Source of the DNA: Puccinellia tenuiflora
Taxonomy: Eukaryota; Streptophyta; Magnoliopsida; Poales; Poaceae
DNA length: 64,000 nt
NCBI GenBank assembly: GCA_012064385.1
Contig: QRDG01002503.1
Span: 124,001-188,000, forward strand
Direction of reading: 5' to 3'
Of the stretch, positions 22,312-33,194 are shown in pieces. The notes beneath the pieces were generated by a model that ran no database searches, was not told where the DNA came from, and was given only the letters and a program-made list of their open reading frames with translations. The stretch's first letter is position 1. The number at the start of each line of letters is the position of its first letter. The position numbers and the translations under genes were made by a program.

Positions 22312-24723
22312 TGAAAGAACGAGATGTCGCCTAGAGGGGGGGGGGGTGAATAGGCGCTTTTAAAACTTTTACGATTAGGATTTAATAAAAGCGGAATAAA
22401 ACTAACGTTTAATTTATCAAGGCAATGACCTAATATACTAGGTTCACCTATGTGCACCAACAACTTATGCTAGACAAGTTAACAACAAGGATAGCGAGAT
22501 ATATAACTTCAAGCTCGATGGCTATCACAAAGTAAATGCATAAGTAGAGGGTTTGGTTATAGAGATAACCGACACAAGTGGAGGCGGAGGTTTGTTTCCC
22601 GTAGCTCCTTCCCAATGGAAGCATGTCTACGTTGGAGAGGTGTGGAGGCTCCTTGGCCCTCCTACAAGCACATCCGTGCTCACCCTATTCTCCGTGAGCT
22701 CCTCCCGTGGGGAATACCCGATGGGGGATTTGCTCATCCACTATAAGGTCGTCTTGAGGGCGTTGACCAAACCCGTACAATGAGGTCTTCTTGAGGGCGT
22801 TGACCAAACCCGTACAATTTGCCTGAGCCTACCTCCACACAATAGGAGGCTCCCGTAGCACCACAACCGTCTAGGGTGCACAATGCACCCAAGAGGCACA
22901 AGCTCTTGGGAGCCCTATGCACCCAAGAGTAACAAGCTTTGAACTTCAATCCCACGTATCACCGTGGGGAACTCAAACCGATGCACAAAATGCAATGGCA
23001 AGAACACACTAAGTGGTCAAGTCCTTCTCTCCAAAATCCAACCGAAGCAACTAATGCTAGGGAGGGATTTGAGAGGAGGAACAAAGGAGAAACACTAAGA
23101 ACTCCAAAATCTAGATCTACTAGGTTCCCCTCACTTAGCGGAGGAAAGGATTGGTGAAATGGTAGATCTAGATCTCCTCTCTTGTTTCTCTAAAGCTGGG
23201 CAAGAATCATTGGAGGGAAGTGGAGGAATCAAGCTCTCAAGAAGGTCAACAAATGGAGGAGAGAGAGAGAGCAAAGGGTTGGAAAGAGTTAGGCAACCAT
23301 TGGGGAAGAAGGCCCCTTAAAAGGGTTGTCCCCAAAAATCCAGCCGTTAGGGGGCAGAAACCCGCAGGGGCAGTACTACCGCCAGTGCTGGCGGTACTGC
23401 CGCCCCCATGGGCTTCAGCCAGCCAACGGCTAGCAAAAGATCCCGCAGCAGCGGTACTGCCGCCAGAGGCGGCGGTACTACCGCTGGGGTGCAACAGAGG
23501 GTACAAAAGGCGGCAGTGCTGGCGGCACTGCAAGCAGTGCTGCACAGCCCAGGAGAGGGCTCAAAGTCCCAGCAGCGGTACTACCGCCGGAGGCGGCGGT
23601 ATTGCCGCTGAGGGCTAACAGAGCACCTCCCTGGCGGTAGTGCTGGCGGCACTGCTGGCGGTGCTGCACAGCCAAGGAGAGGGCTCAAGGTCCTCAGGGG
23701 AAGTACTACCACCAGAGGCGGCGGTACTGCCGCTGAGGGCTAACAGATCTCCTCCCTGGCGGTGCTGGTCGCACTGCTGGCGGTACTGCCAGTGGTACTA
23801 CCGCTAGAGGCGGCGGTACTACCGCTGCACAAAGAAAAAGCAGTAAAACCCTGAAACTGAATAAATATTGCTAGGAAGCTCCGATCGAGGTGAATCCAAA
23901 TTTGTTGGAAAGAGGACGACAAGAGCTACCCAACAAAAAGCAGAAATATTGAAACCAAGCAAGGGAGATTTTGCTAATAAAAGTAAGAGTGAAACCTTCC
24001 GCACGGATGGACCGTCAAAATCTCCAAACACCGAAAACGCAAGAGAAGAAGCATACGTAATCCGTTTTCGGTGAACTTGGCCTTGTCATGACAAGCACGA
24101 CAAGCACCAAGATCACACCACGATAAGAGCCAAATAAGAACCAATAAAGATGATGCCAAGGATGCAAAGGTTTGAGCTCTCTACGACGATACGATCAAGA
24201 TATTCGCTCGAGAGCCCCTCTTGATAGTACGACTATCTATCCTATAACCCGGTCTCTCAACTAACATCATGAGACCGGTAAAATAGAAACCCTATCAAGA
24301 TCATACCTTTGCCTTGCGCATAATCCACTTGAGCTTGATGATTACGATCTTGACCTTCTCAAGTTGGACCACCTTTCTTCATTGCGCTCCGCTCGGTGAA
24401 GAGTCGCAACGTGCTCCCCCATACACCAAGATGGGAGAGGCACCCTTCGACATATCTTCACTTGGCCTTTATCTTGATGACGATCACCACGTGATGCCAT
24501 CCTCCATGGGCTTCATAGGATCTTCCTCTTGATTCATGCTCATGGAGAAACACCTTGGCCTTGATCAACAAATGATCTTTTCTTCTTTTAGCCTTGACTC
24601 TAACATATGGAGATCAAGCAAGCTAATGGACCAAACCTACAAGTATAGCTCAAAGCACACATTAGTCCTTAAGGATTGTCATTAATTACCAAAACCACAC
24701 ATGGGGGCAACCATGCTCTTTCA
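22312..24723 (-). repeat. 5' LTR of the gag-only element
   Basis: 2,412 bp. It matches 13,856-16,249 with about 25 substitutions and one 27-bp insertion near 23,365-23,405, in the palindromic cluster. Confidence 0.93.
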
Positions 24724-25014
24724 CTTGGTCCACCTGCCTTGGTCCACCATCCACTCGAACCTAGAGATCAATCTGGCCTGCTGCGTACGCGCACGCCCGG
24801 ATGCAGCCCTAGGGCTGCTTATTGCACGCGTTTGGTACGCCTTACACCACCGCCGCTTCGATCTCGTCGAGTCAGGGAATCGATATGGTGACCTGCTGCT
24901 TCTGCATGTCGCCCAAGGATGGGCGCCTCAGCACCTCGCGCACTTCCGGCCTTCCATCCGCTGCCACGACAGCAACACAGCTGCGTACTCGACGCACGCG
25001 TTCCTGCTGTCCTT

Positions 25015-26326
25015 TGATACGTGTCAAACGTATCTATAATTTTTGATGTTCCATGCTTGTTTTATATCAAATGCCACATGTGTTTATTTTGTTTTATATC
25101 ATTTTATGGATTTATTGGACTAACCTATTAATAGTGGCAAAAGTGCACAATGTTCTTGTTTTACACTTTGATGTGTAGGAATTACTTGGATATTGACAAG
25201 AGTGCAAAAAGGAAACCTTGTTGGAGTCGAATTGGACTTTCCTGAAATCTGTCTGAGAACTATTTTCGAAGATGGCCCCGTACTGACCCGAAGACGACGT
25301 CAAATAAAAAAACCTTGGTCGCGAAAGTTGTGGGGAATTTTCCGCCAATCGATCTAGACATAAAATTCGGGCCAATCCGAGTCCTCACCGGGGCTGAGGC
25401 TTATACAAGTAGCTATGTGGTTATCTCTCTCTCCATGATGTGATCTTCGTTGTGATCATAAGCTTTATTAGTATAGTTGAATACATGATATTTCCCTATC
25501 TATAATGTATATGATATTGCTGAAGTGGTGTTATCTAGTATAATTTGCGGAGTCACCGTTGTGATCACGGTACCACAGTGACAGTGAGGGTGTCGTGTGT
25601 GGCTCTATGCATCAAGATTAGAGTGATCTTCATCATGAGTTTGTTCTTTATTATTGTTGGATTGACTTGATCATGAGGTTTCTTGATACTTGTGTTATTG
25701 AAGAAAGAGACCATTCAAGAAATAGGTTGTGGTGTTTGTTAGTACTATTTTTGGATGCGGATAGTGACAGCATGAAGTGTGCATAGATGTGGAATACGAA
25801 CTTTAAGGTGTGCTTTTCGTAGCCCTAGGCAATTCTCATCCTATTTGATCTACGAAAGAATGATCTCCAAGTAACGTCTACCATACATGTGTTTTTGTGG
25901 GAACTATCATGTGTTTAATTATGTTAACGATGTTGAGAGTAGTCACTAGTGAAAGTATGAAGCCTAGGCCTTGTTTCCAAGCATTGATACACCGTTTTTA
26001 GTCACTTTTGTCACTTGTTTGCTTGCTGCCATTTTTATTACAGAATTACAAAATCACCTTTTACCATCCATATCTCTTGCATTTTACTATCTCTTCACCG
26101 AACTAGTGCACCTATACAATTAGACATTGTATTAGGTGTGTTGGGGACACAAGAGACTTGTATCTTAATTGCCGGGTTGCTTGAGAGAGGATACATTCAC
26201 CTTACACCTCCCTGAGATCGATTAACCTTTGGTTACTCACTTAAGGGAAATTTGTTGCTGTCCTACAAACCTCTGCGCTTGGAGGCCCAACAAGTCTACA
26301 AGAATAGAAGCGTGTAGTAGACATCA
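25015..26326 (+). mobile_element. Solo LTR (Gypsy, Athila-like family), 1,312 bp
   Basis: It starts TGATACGTGTCAAACG and ends GTAGTAGACATCA, with a perfect 5-bp duplication TCCTT at 25,010-25,014 and 26,327-26,331. The first bases match the LTRs at 59,225 and 62,995. Those follow a purine tract on the plus strand, which sets the orientation. It is inserted in the interior of the small Copia-like element. Confidence 0.9.
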
Positions 26327-26480
26327 TCCTTCTGATTGATCCGATCCCCATTGCTCCTCAAAAATGTCCACTTCCAGATCACTTTTCTCGCGCGCACATG
26401 CCGGCGAATTCTTCCATGCGAAGAACAGCAATCCCACTTCATGTTTTCACCTCTATATCAACTTTCATGGTCTTCAACCT

Positions 26481-26493
26481 TGCTCTGATACCA
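26481..26493 (-). other. Met-tRNA primer-binding site of the small Copia-like element
   Basis: The minus strand reads TGGTATCAGAGCA two bases after the 5' LTR. Confidence 0.88.
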
Positions 26494-26495
26494 CT

Positions 26496-26863
26496 TGATA
26501 CGATCGTAGGCGCACAGTCGATCTACCGAGAACAAGCAATCACAACATGATGACAACATCGAGATTTGTTAACGCAGTTCGGCCATGATTTGTCTACTCT
26601 GCGGGGCATGACTACGGGCGCTCCTCCCCATTGATACTGCTGCTCCGGCCGCCTTGGTCGCCGGCACAAACCGCCGGCTCCCCTTGCGCGCCTGCTTCTA
26701 TCAAGTCGCGATGGGTTACAATGTGTGGTGCCCCCCTCATTATATAGGAGACCCAGGGTACAAGAGTTCGACTCCAACACTACTCGTACCTATCCACACC
26801 TAATACAAGTCGAAGTCCAAACGTAACCCGACACGTACACAATATTTGACACAAAACACAACA
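26496..26863 (-). repeat. 5' LTR of the small Copia-like element
   Basis: 368 bp, paired with 11,887-12,256. The terminal TG and CA and the ATCAA duplication are intact. Confidence 0.9.
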
Positions 26864-27986
26864 ATCAATTTATAGCAACTAGACATGCGTAATGCGATTA
26901 ATATACTGCCACGAAGCCCAGCTAAAAATATCCCGAGCGATCATCAGGAGCCGTGAACATCCAGTAGCCATAAGTTCTCGCTGATCCGGCGGAAGAATGA
27001 AGGCCCAAATCTGGATCCAATGAGCTGCCATATTGATAATCTGCATAACATAAAAATTCCGTGCTTGTTAAAAGTAAGATTATTTCTGCAATTCCAAATT
27101 GCCCAACAAATGATTGAAACACCTATACGAATACGAGCCTTTGTTTGTTTGTCAACTCCATTTAACCAGTTACCAAACATATTAGTAATATTAGTCAGTG
27201 GAGTGATATTATAAGTAATGTAAATAACTGTCCAAATAATTTTGGCGAAAGGACAATCAATAAATAAATGTTCTACTGTCTCCTCCGAGCCACAGAAAGA
27301 ATATTTTGTGCACCCTTACCAACGCCGTTTGGCGAGATTACCTTTACTTCTTTAGTAAGCAGCACTTTTTTATTAAGAAACCACATAAACACTTTTTTCT
27401 TGAGTGGGATCTTTAATTTCCATAAATATGTCTGAACGAATCTAGTATGTCCATTCATCAAATCTTCATACATCAATTTTACTGAAAAGATGCCCGAAGC
27501 GGTTAATTTCCACACAAAACGGTCTGAAGACTGAGATAGTTTAACATTCATGAGTCTAAGACATAATTGGGTCCACGCAGCACAATTATTTCCTGTCAAA
27601 GATCGTCGGAAACTCATATTGAGTGGGGGCGCAACAGACCATACGTCATGAACCGAGATGTTCTTCCTATTGGTGATGTTATAAATGGATGTATATTGTA
27701 CTTGCAGCGACTGATCACCTAGCCATGTATCCTCCCGAAACCGAATTGTCTTACCATCCCCAAGTTGGAATTTGCCCCTGTTAAAAAAATCGTATTTGAC
27801 TTCCATAAGTCCTTTCTAGAAAGGAGAGTCTGTCGGTTTCGCTTGAACTTATGCTAAGGTTTTATTAGAGAGGTATTTGTTATGCAACAATTCCTGCCAA
27901 ATACCCTCCTCATTGAGCAGCTTACTGAGCCATTTACGAAGTAAGCATCGATTTTTTAATTCTAGGACTTCGATCCCTAAGCCCCC
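26864..27986 (-). pseudogene. C-terminal part of LINE reverse transcriptase ORF2 (zinc-binding zf-RVT region), broken
   Basis: On the minus strand from 27,986 the translation reads GGLGIEVLELKNRCLL, then KWLSKLLNEEG, and after about 27,850 NRGKFQLGDGKTIRFRED and TWLGDQ. This is the region after the RT domain in plant L1 elements. Further on come FVWKLTASGIFSVK and LWKLKIPLKKKVFMW, typical of the zinc-binding domain of plant LINE RTs (PF13966). After a frame change near 27,280, WAIWNCRNNLTFNKH follows. Breaks seen: a TAG in place of a Trp codon near 27,813 and at least one frameshift. The RT catalytic core is not in the window, as an Athila-like LTR cuts the 5' side. Confidence 0.8.
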
Positions 27987-29494
27987 TGATGACCCACAAG
28001 TATAGTGGATTTATCGTAGTACTTTCTATAAATAAGTGTGTCGAACCCAACGAGGAGCAGAAGGTATTGACTTGTAGATTCGTGCAAGATTTCACTACAA
28101 ACACTAACAAACGGATTTTTTATGGGTTTTTATAGTAACAAATATATAAATTGTGAGTAAATAAAAGAGAGCAATAATTATTGCAGCAAGTGGCCCAATC
28201 CTTTTTTAGCACAAAGGACAAGCCGGTGATTCTACTTATGATGGCTAAACGCTCCTGAGGACACATAGGAGTTATGTCAAGTCACTTTCGCTTCATATCG
28301 CTGCTTAATGTTTAATGTTTTGCTAAGTGTTGTGTGGGTGAACCTATGCTAATGAACCGTCCTTACTTGGACTAGAACACACTTGTGATTACACTTCCTT
28401 ACAAGCATCCACAAATGTAAGGAAGTATTTAATAATTAACTAACCACAACCTTAAACTCTGAGATCCTACGCTCCCTTATGCACTAGTTTACCAGCGGGG
28501 GTTTAGGTTTCTGTCATTCCTGCAACCACCTCACGAGCAAACTAAATACACAATGCATTCCCCTAGGCCCATATAGGTGAAGTGTCATGTAGTCGACGTT
28601 CAAACAACACAACTAGAAAAATAGCACCACAACTTAAATATAAAACCATTAAATATTACTCAGCATAATTCCACTACTTGCAACGAGACTCTCCATGTCC
28701 AAAATACTAAACGAACTACTCACAAGACATCATATGGATCATAATTAGAGATGATAAATGGATGAATAACAATCTGGTTATAAAGTATTTCACCGATAAA
28801 ACTCAATAGCATCAACTACACAGGGCAATCAACACCGGAAAAGTGATCTCAATGAACTACAACAAGTATAACCCTAGATGCAACAGCGTAATGGAGTGGA
28901 GTTGTAGGGATGAAGGTGCTGTTGGTGAGGATGGTGTTGATGATGATCCCGATGAAGCCCGTGACGATGACGATGCTGACGATCTCCCCTCTCCGGGAAG
29001 GAATTTCCCCGATAGATTTCTCCCTGCCAGAGAGCTTTTTCTCTCTTTGTGGTTTCCGCCCCCGAGGCAGTGGCGGAATATTTCTTCCAAGCATCCCCCA
29101 ATGATTTTTAGGTCAGATAGGTCATATACGCGAAAGGGGGGAGACGGAGGCGTCCTAGGGCCACCAGGTGGGCCCTAGGCGTGGCCTAGGGGTGGGCCGC
29201 GGCTAGGTGGCGCCTGGTGCCCTAGTGGATCCCCTATGGTCCCTCTTCTGGCTTCTCTCGTCATCTGGCAAAATACTGATCCCTGAATTTTTGCGGAATT
29301 TTTGGCGATGTAGAAGTATAGTATCTTGACGGTGCTTTTTCCGTCTGATTCCGGGCTCCGACAGTCAAATCACCAACAATCATCAAATATGCAAAATAAG
29401 ATAAAATAACATAAGTATAGCATTATAAAATGAAATATATCCATGAATAACAGTAAATTATGATATAAAATAGTGATGCAAAATGGACGTATCA
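27987..29494 (-). repeat. 3' LTR of a minus-strand Athila-like Gypsy element, 1,508 bp
   Basis: On the minus strand it starts TGATACGTCCATTTTGCATC and ends CTATACTTGTGGGTCATCA. A purine tract precedes it. It is inserted in the LINE at 27,986/27,987. The other end of the element is missing, so no duplication can be checked. Confidence 0.85.
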
Positions 29495-29508
29495 ACTCCC
29501 CCAAGCTT
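29495..29508 (-). other. Polypurine tract of the minus-strand Athila-like element
   Basis: The minus strand reads AAGCTTGGGGGAGT directly before the LTR. The same tract occurs at 54,687-54,700 on the plus strand. Confidence 0.85.
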
Positions 29509-31640
29509 AGACCTCGCTTGTCCCCAAGCGAATACTGAGCTCAGTAAACATGACCACAGGTTTATGGAGTGAAGTGTCGATAATAACGAATACGGACAAG
29601 AAGCATCAGTATTTACCAAACGGCACACACTCATTCTACACAGCAAATTTTTCTCATATCAAACTTAAAGAACAAGTGATGATTCAATCACATATAGAGG
29701 TGTACAAAGAAAAACATAATTGAGCGATGGCAAACTGTTTTCTTGGTCAGAGAACATCTAACATATCAAACTTATCTTTCAGGAAGAATCTATATATAAG
29801 AGCTATTTTAGCAGGCATCACGAGTTTCAATCATCAAAGACTCTATGCATCATTGGAAACTTCCAAGAGTTATATTCTTGCAATAAAAGTATAAATACCG
29901 TACGAGGAAGATGATTGTTCAGCAAAGCTCAACTTTCAACTTGTTTACCACAATGGTACTATCAACTGCAATAAAAGATGATCAAACATATTGCTGCAAT
30001 ATAATTAATTGTATCTCAACACAACGCCATTTGTTTTGCTAGTAAAGGACAGAAGGAATAGCTGAACTGACTCAACATAAAAGTAAAAGAATCGACCTTC
30101 GCAGAGGGAAGCAGGGATTAGTCATGTGCTAGAGCTTTTTAAATTTTTTTGAAACAAAAGTAAAAAAGTTTTGATATATGCATGCTTTCGTCAACGACTT
30201 CACTATAAAAAAACTAGTAGTCCCCCATTTCAAGAAATGCTTTTAGACTTTTGAGAGCGGCTAGTACTTAGGGGAATGAGCTCACTCCCCGTTCTCCTTG
30301 GTTTCACCACTAACCAATGTTTGACTGATTTCTCAGGTTTGCATTGTGCGGAGTAGAATGGTGGGTTATATTTATATTTTGCTTAAGCCGTTCTCGGCAA
30401 TTCAAGTGAGGACGTAAATCATCAACACCGGGTGAAAAGGGGGGAAATGACCTTGCTTGTCACAGGTTATATCTAGCTTCCCACTGCTTCCTCATGAGCT
30501 TAAAAACAGAGGCACAAAAAGAAGAATTTTGAAAGTTTTAAAGATAGCACATGAAAATTTACTTGGAGTGGCAAGGAAATACCACAAGGAAAAATTTAAT
30601 ATTCCATAACGACAACCACACCAACGGATACAAAGCTAACACATGATAGGAGGGCGACCACAATGCACACAACTATTTCATATGATAACTTCTCTACTCA
30701 GGACATGACACACGACTAGAAGATAAAAAGGTAAAAGATAATTATGATACCGAGGCACTCTCCCAAGCTTGAAACAAGCTAAGGGAGTGCCATTACCCAT
30801 GACGTACAAATTACTCCTTATTTGTTGATTCAACTCCCTCTACAGCGTCATTAGTCTTCCAAGGCAAGGGTTTATCATCGATGAGGGACATCTCGGTCTC
30901 TATCATCCTGAAACTTGCAGCTGAACTGATACGTTTAAATCTAATTTCATACTCACAGTTCTGATTGTGAAGATCATAGATCTGAGCCTGCAGTTGCGAT
31001 ATCTCCTTATAGAAAGTGTATAATGTTGTATGCCTATTAATAAACTCAATTGAATCAACAAGATTCAAGTTAAAAGTTCAAAACATGCATCAAACAATAT
31101 TGGACAGAATCTGTCCAGAAAAACAGCAGAAGAAAAACGTATGTTTATGTCCTACTTAAACTCATCGAAAAATTCTGACAAAATTCAGGCATACAGAGGA
31201 TGAAAAGTTTCAGTTATAGTAAAAATGTCAGCTCATTTGGAGTTACAGAATAGGAATGAAAAATCAAACCGTGCACAGACTTGCGCTGGAATGAAATCTC
31301 CGCATGCAAAATAGCAACTTTTTTCAAACCAAAATGGGTAAACTTGGCACTTTATTAAAAAATCCAGGAACTAAACTAAAAACTAAGTCTCTTGTTACAG
31401 CAAGAGGACACAAAAAAAATAAAAACTAGCGGGTTGCCTCCCGTAAAGCGCTTTCTTTATAGCCATATAGCTAGGCTTACTTACTTGGTATCAAGATGGT
31501 TGGAGTGAGGTGGCTTGGCATCCGCAAGCTTAAATTCTTGTATGTAGGGTGAGCTTAGGGGTAACATCCCCAAACTAGAGTGTTTGTCCCTCTTGATCTT
31601 TGTTTATCACCCTCAACTCTTCCACTTGAAAGTTCTCTTC
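29509..31640 (-). mobile_element. 3' internal region of the minus-strand Athila-like element
   Basis: This is the long non-coding stretch typical between pol and the 3' LTR of Athila elements. Segments such as the one around 30,090-30,150 (CTTCGCAGAGGGAAGCAGG) match, in opposite orientation, the plus-strand regions around 54,190 and 62,490. The end near 31,430-31,460 (minus strand GCGCTTTACGGGAGGCAACC) is a recurrent phrase of these elements. Pol is missing: sequence of another element in opposite orientation begins after about 31,640. Confidence 0.7.
30811..31068 (-). CDS. Short ORF of unknown function in an Athila-like 3' region
   Basis: 85 residues: a charged segment with heptad-like spacing (YKEISQLQAQIYDLHNQN) that could form a short coiled coil, then an acidic tail. 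It lies between the missing pol and the 3' LTR, where Athila-lineage elements often carry an extra ORF. I do not recognise a domain, and it could be a chance frame. Confidence 0.3.
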   Translation of the reverse strand: MNLVDSIEFINRHTTLYTFYKEISQLQAQIYDLHNQNCEYEIRFKRISSAASFRMIETEMSLIDDKPLPWKTNDAVEGVESTNKE

Positions 31641-31661
31641 ACACATAACTCATCATAAAAT

Positions 31662-33194
31662 TTGATTAGAGGGGTTAGTGTTGGAGAGCAACTGATGGGA
31701 GTAAATGCCTCGCGAGGGATTCTTGAAGCCTCGCGAGGGAGGCCTCATGACGACCTGACTCTTCAAGCTTCGCGAGGAGATGCTTCGCGAGAGGTGCTTC
31801 TCGAGGAAATGCTTCGCGAGGGATACCTCGCGACGGTCGACGCCTCGCGAGAAGCCAAGACTCCATGGTATGCTGACATTGTGAATTACCTAGAGTGTAA
31901 AATTATGCCAGCTGATTTGTCTTACCAGCAGAAAAAGAAATTCATGCATGAAGCCAAGAGCTATTACTGTGATGAACCATTCCTCTACAAGCATTGTGCA
32001 GATGGTATAGTGAGAAGATGTGTGCCCTCTGAAGAAACTCATGATGTGATGTTCCAATGTCATTCTGGCATGTATGGAGGCCATGCTGGAGTAATGAAAA
32101 CTCAAGCAAAGATCCTTCAAGCTGGATTTTATTGGCCCAGCCTTTTCAAAGATGTTCATGATTTTGTCAAGCAGTGTGATCCCTGCCAGAGAACTGGGAA
32201 AATCTCAAGAAGGAATGAAATGCCTCAGCGAGGCATTCTTGAAGTTGAACTGTTCGATGTATGGGGAGTTGATTTTGTTGGACCTTTGCCTTCCTCTTGA
32301 GGCTATAAGTATATCCTTGTGGCAGTGGACTATGTGTCTAAATGGGTTGAAGCTGTACCAACTATCAGTGCAGATTCTAAGTCAGTCTGCAAGCTGCTCA
32401 AAACTGTAATTTTCCCCAGATTTGGAGTTCCCAGAGTTGTGATCAGTGATGGAGGAGCCCACTTCAACAATGAACAGCTAGAGAAGCTATTGAGCAAGTA
32501 TGGTGTGAAGAATCACAGAGTTACTACACCCTACCACTCTCAAGCCAATGGACAAGTTGAGTTATCCAATAGAGAAATTAAGCAGATCCTCGAGAAGGTC
32601 GTGTCCAAGTCCAGAGCAGATTGGTCCCTGAAATTGCCTGATACCCTGTGGGCATACAGAACTGGATACAAGACACCTATTGCAATGTCGCCCTTCAGGC
32701 TTGTATATGGTAAAGCATGCCATTTGCCTGTCGAGTTAGAGCACAGAGCTCAATGGGCTATTAGGAAACTAAACCTCGACATGAAGAAAGCTGGAAGTGC
32801 AAGGAAACTGCAGATGTGTGAGCTTGAAGAGCTGAGGCATGATGCATATGAGAGTTCCAAGATTTACAAGGAAAAGACCAAAAAATGGCATGACAAACAT
32901 ATCCTCAGGAAGGAGTTCAGCATTGGACATCAAGTGTTGGTGTATGACTCCAAGTTGCATTTGTTTGCTGGAAAATTCAAGTCTAGATGGTTTGGTCCCT
33001 GCATAGTGAAGAAGGACTTGGGAAATGGTGCTTTCGAAGTCCAGACCCCATCAACAGGTACCTTCAAGGTAAACGGCCAGAGACTGAAGCATTACCTAGC
33101 GGGAGGGAAGATTGACATTGAAGATTCCGAAGAAAGCGAGAATGACGAGTCAGAGGATGTTCCCAATGCATCCTCTGAAGCTGTGAAGCAGTGA
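31662..33194 (+). pseudogene. pol: Athila-lineage Gypsy integrase (pol C-terminal part), one in-frame stop
   Basis: The frame is open from 31,662 and recognisably pol from about 31,860 (WYADIVNYLECK). The zinc finger is HSGMYGGH, then CDPCQ. The catalytic triad is visible: D in WGVDFVGP, D in VVISDGGAHF and E in ANGQVELSNRE. The C-terminal part contains KWHDKHILRKEF and KSRWFGPCIV. A TGA at 32,298-32,300, just after GPLPSS, splits the protein within the catalytic core; the same frame continues at once. Protease, RT and RNase H, which should lie upstream, are absent because the element is cut at about 31,640-31,700. Confidence 0.85.
31700..31860 (+). repeat. Cluster of TCGCGAGG motifs
   Basis: About seven copies of GCYTCGCGAGG or close variants occur in 150 bp. 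In the open frame they encode repeated ASRG/ASRE. Further clusters of the same motif lie at 33,400-33,510 and 34,605-34,690 in the same element. Confidence 0.75.

Larger units (their letters stand above)
13856..24723 (-). mobile_element. Gag-only LTR retrotransposon (TR-GAG-like, Copia/SIRE-like), 10,868 bp
   Basis: LTRs of 2,394 bp (13,856-16,249) and 2,412 bp (22,312-24,723) both start TGAAAGA and end TCTTTCA. The flanking duplication is CTTGG at 13,851-13,855 and 24,724-24,728. The minus strand has TGGTATCAGAGC after the 5' LTR and AAAATGGGGGAGAT before the 3' LTR, the SIRE-type signature. The only coding sequence is a 782-residue gag. Protease, integrase, RT and RNase H are absent, and 3.66 kb of AT-rich DNA lies in their place. 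About 25 substitutions plus a 27-bp indel separate the LTRs (about 1% by eye), so insertion was recent. It must be mobilised in trans. Confidence 0.93.
11887..26863 (-). mobile_element. Small non-autonomous Copia-like LTR element hosting two nested insertions
   Basis: LTRs lie at 11,887-12,256 and 26,496-26,863, with flanking duplication ATCAA at 11,882-11,886 and 26,864-26,868. The minus strand has a Met-tRNA primer site (TGGTATCAGAGC) beside the right LTR and a purine tract ending AAGGTGGAGTT beside the left one. Without the nested elements the body is about 2.8 kb, of which the interior (12,257-13,855, 24,724-25,014 and 26,332-26,495) is about 2.05 kb. It has no gag or pol motif. The LTRs differ at about 25 of 367 positions by eye (about 7%), mostly transitions, so it is much older than the element inside it. 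Confidence 0.9.
11741..27986 (-). mobile_element. L1-type LINE, 5'-truncated in the window and split by an LTR element
   Basis: The coding part lies at 26,864-27,986 and the 3' end at 11,741-11,886. The two pieces are separated exactly by the LTR element at 11,887-26,863 with its ATCAA duplication. On the minus strand the left piece ends GATGCAGAGGCTAGGG, TTTATACCC, then an A-rich tail, which is the usual 3' end of cereal LINEs. The upstream side is cut by an Athila-like LTR at 27,987. Confidence 0.8.

Noticed and set aside
28843..29178. An acidic 111-codon ORF in the Athila-like LTR
   Set aside because: It lies inside the LTR on the strand opposite to the element, with equally open overlapping frames. 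There is no conserved domain.
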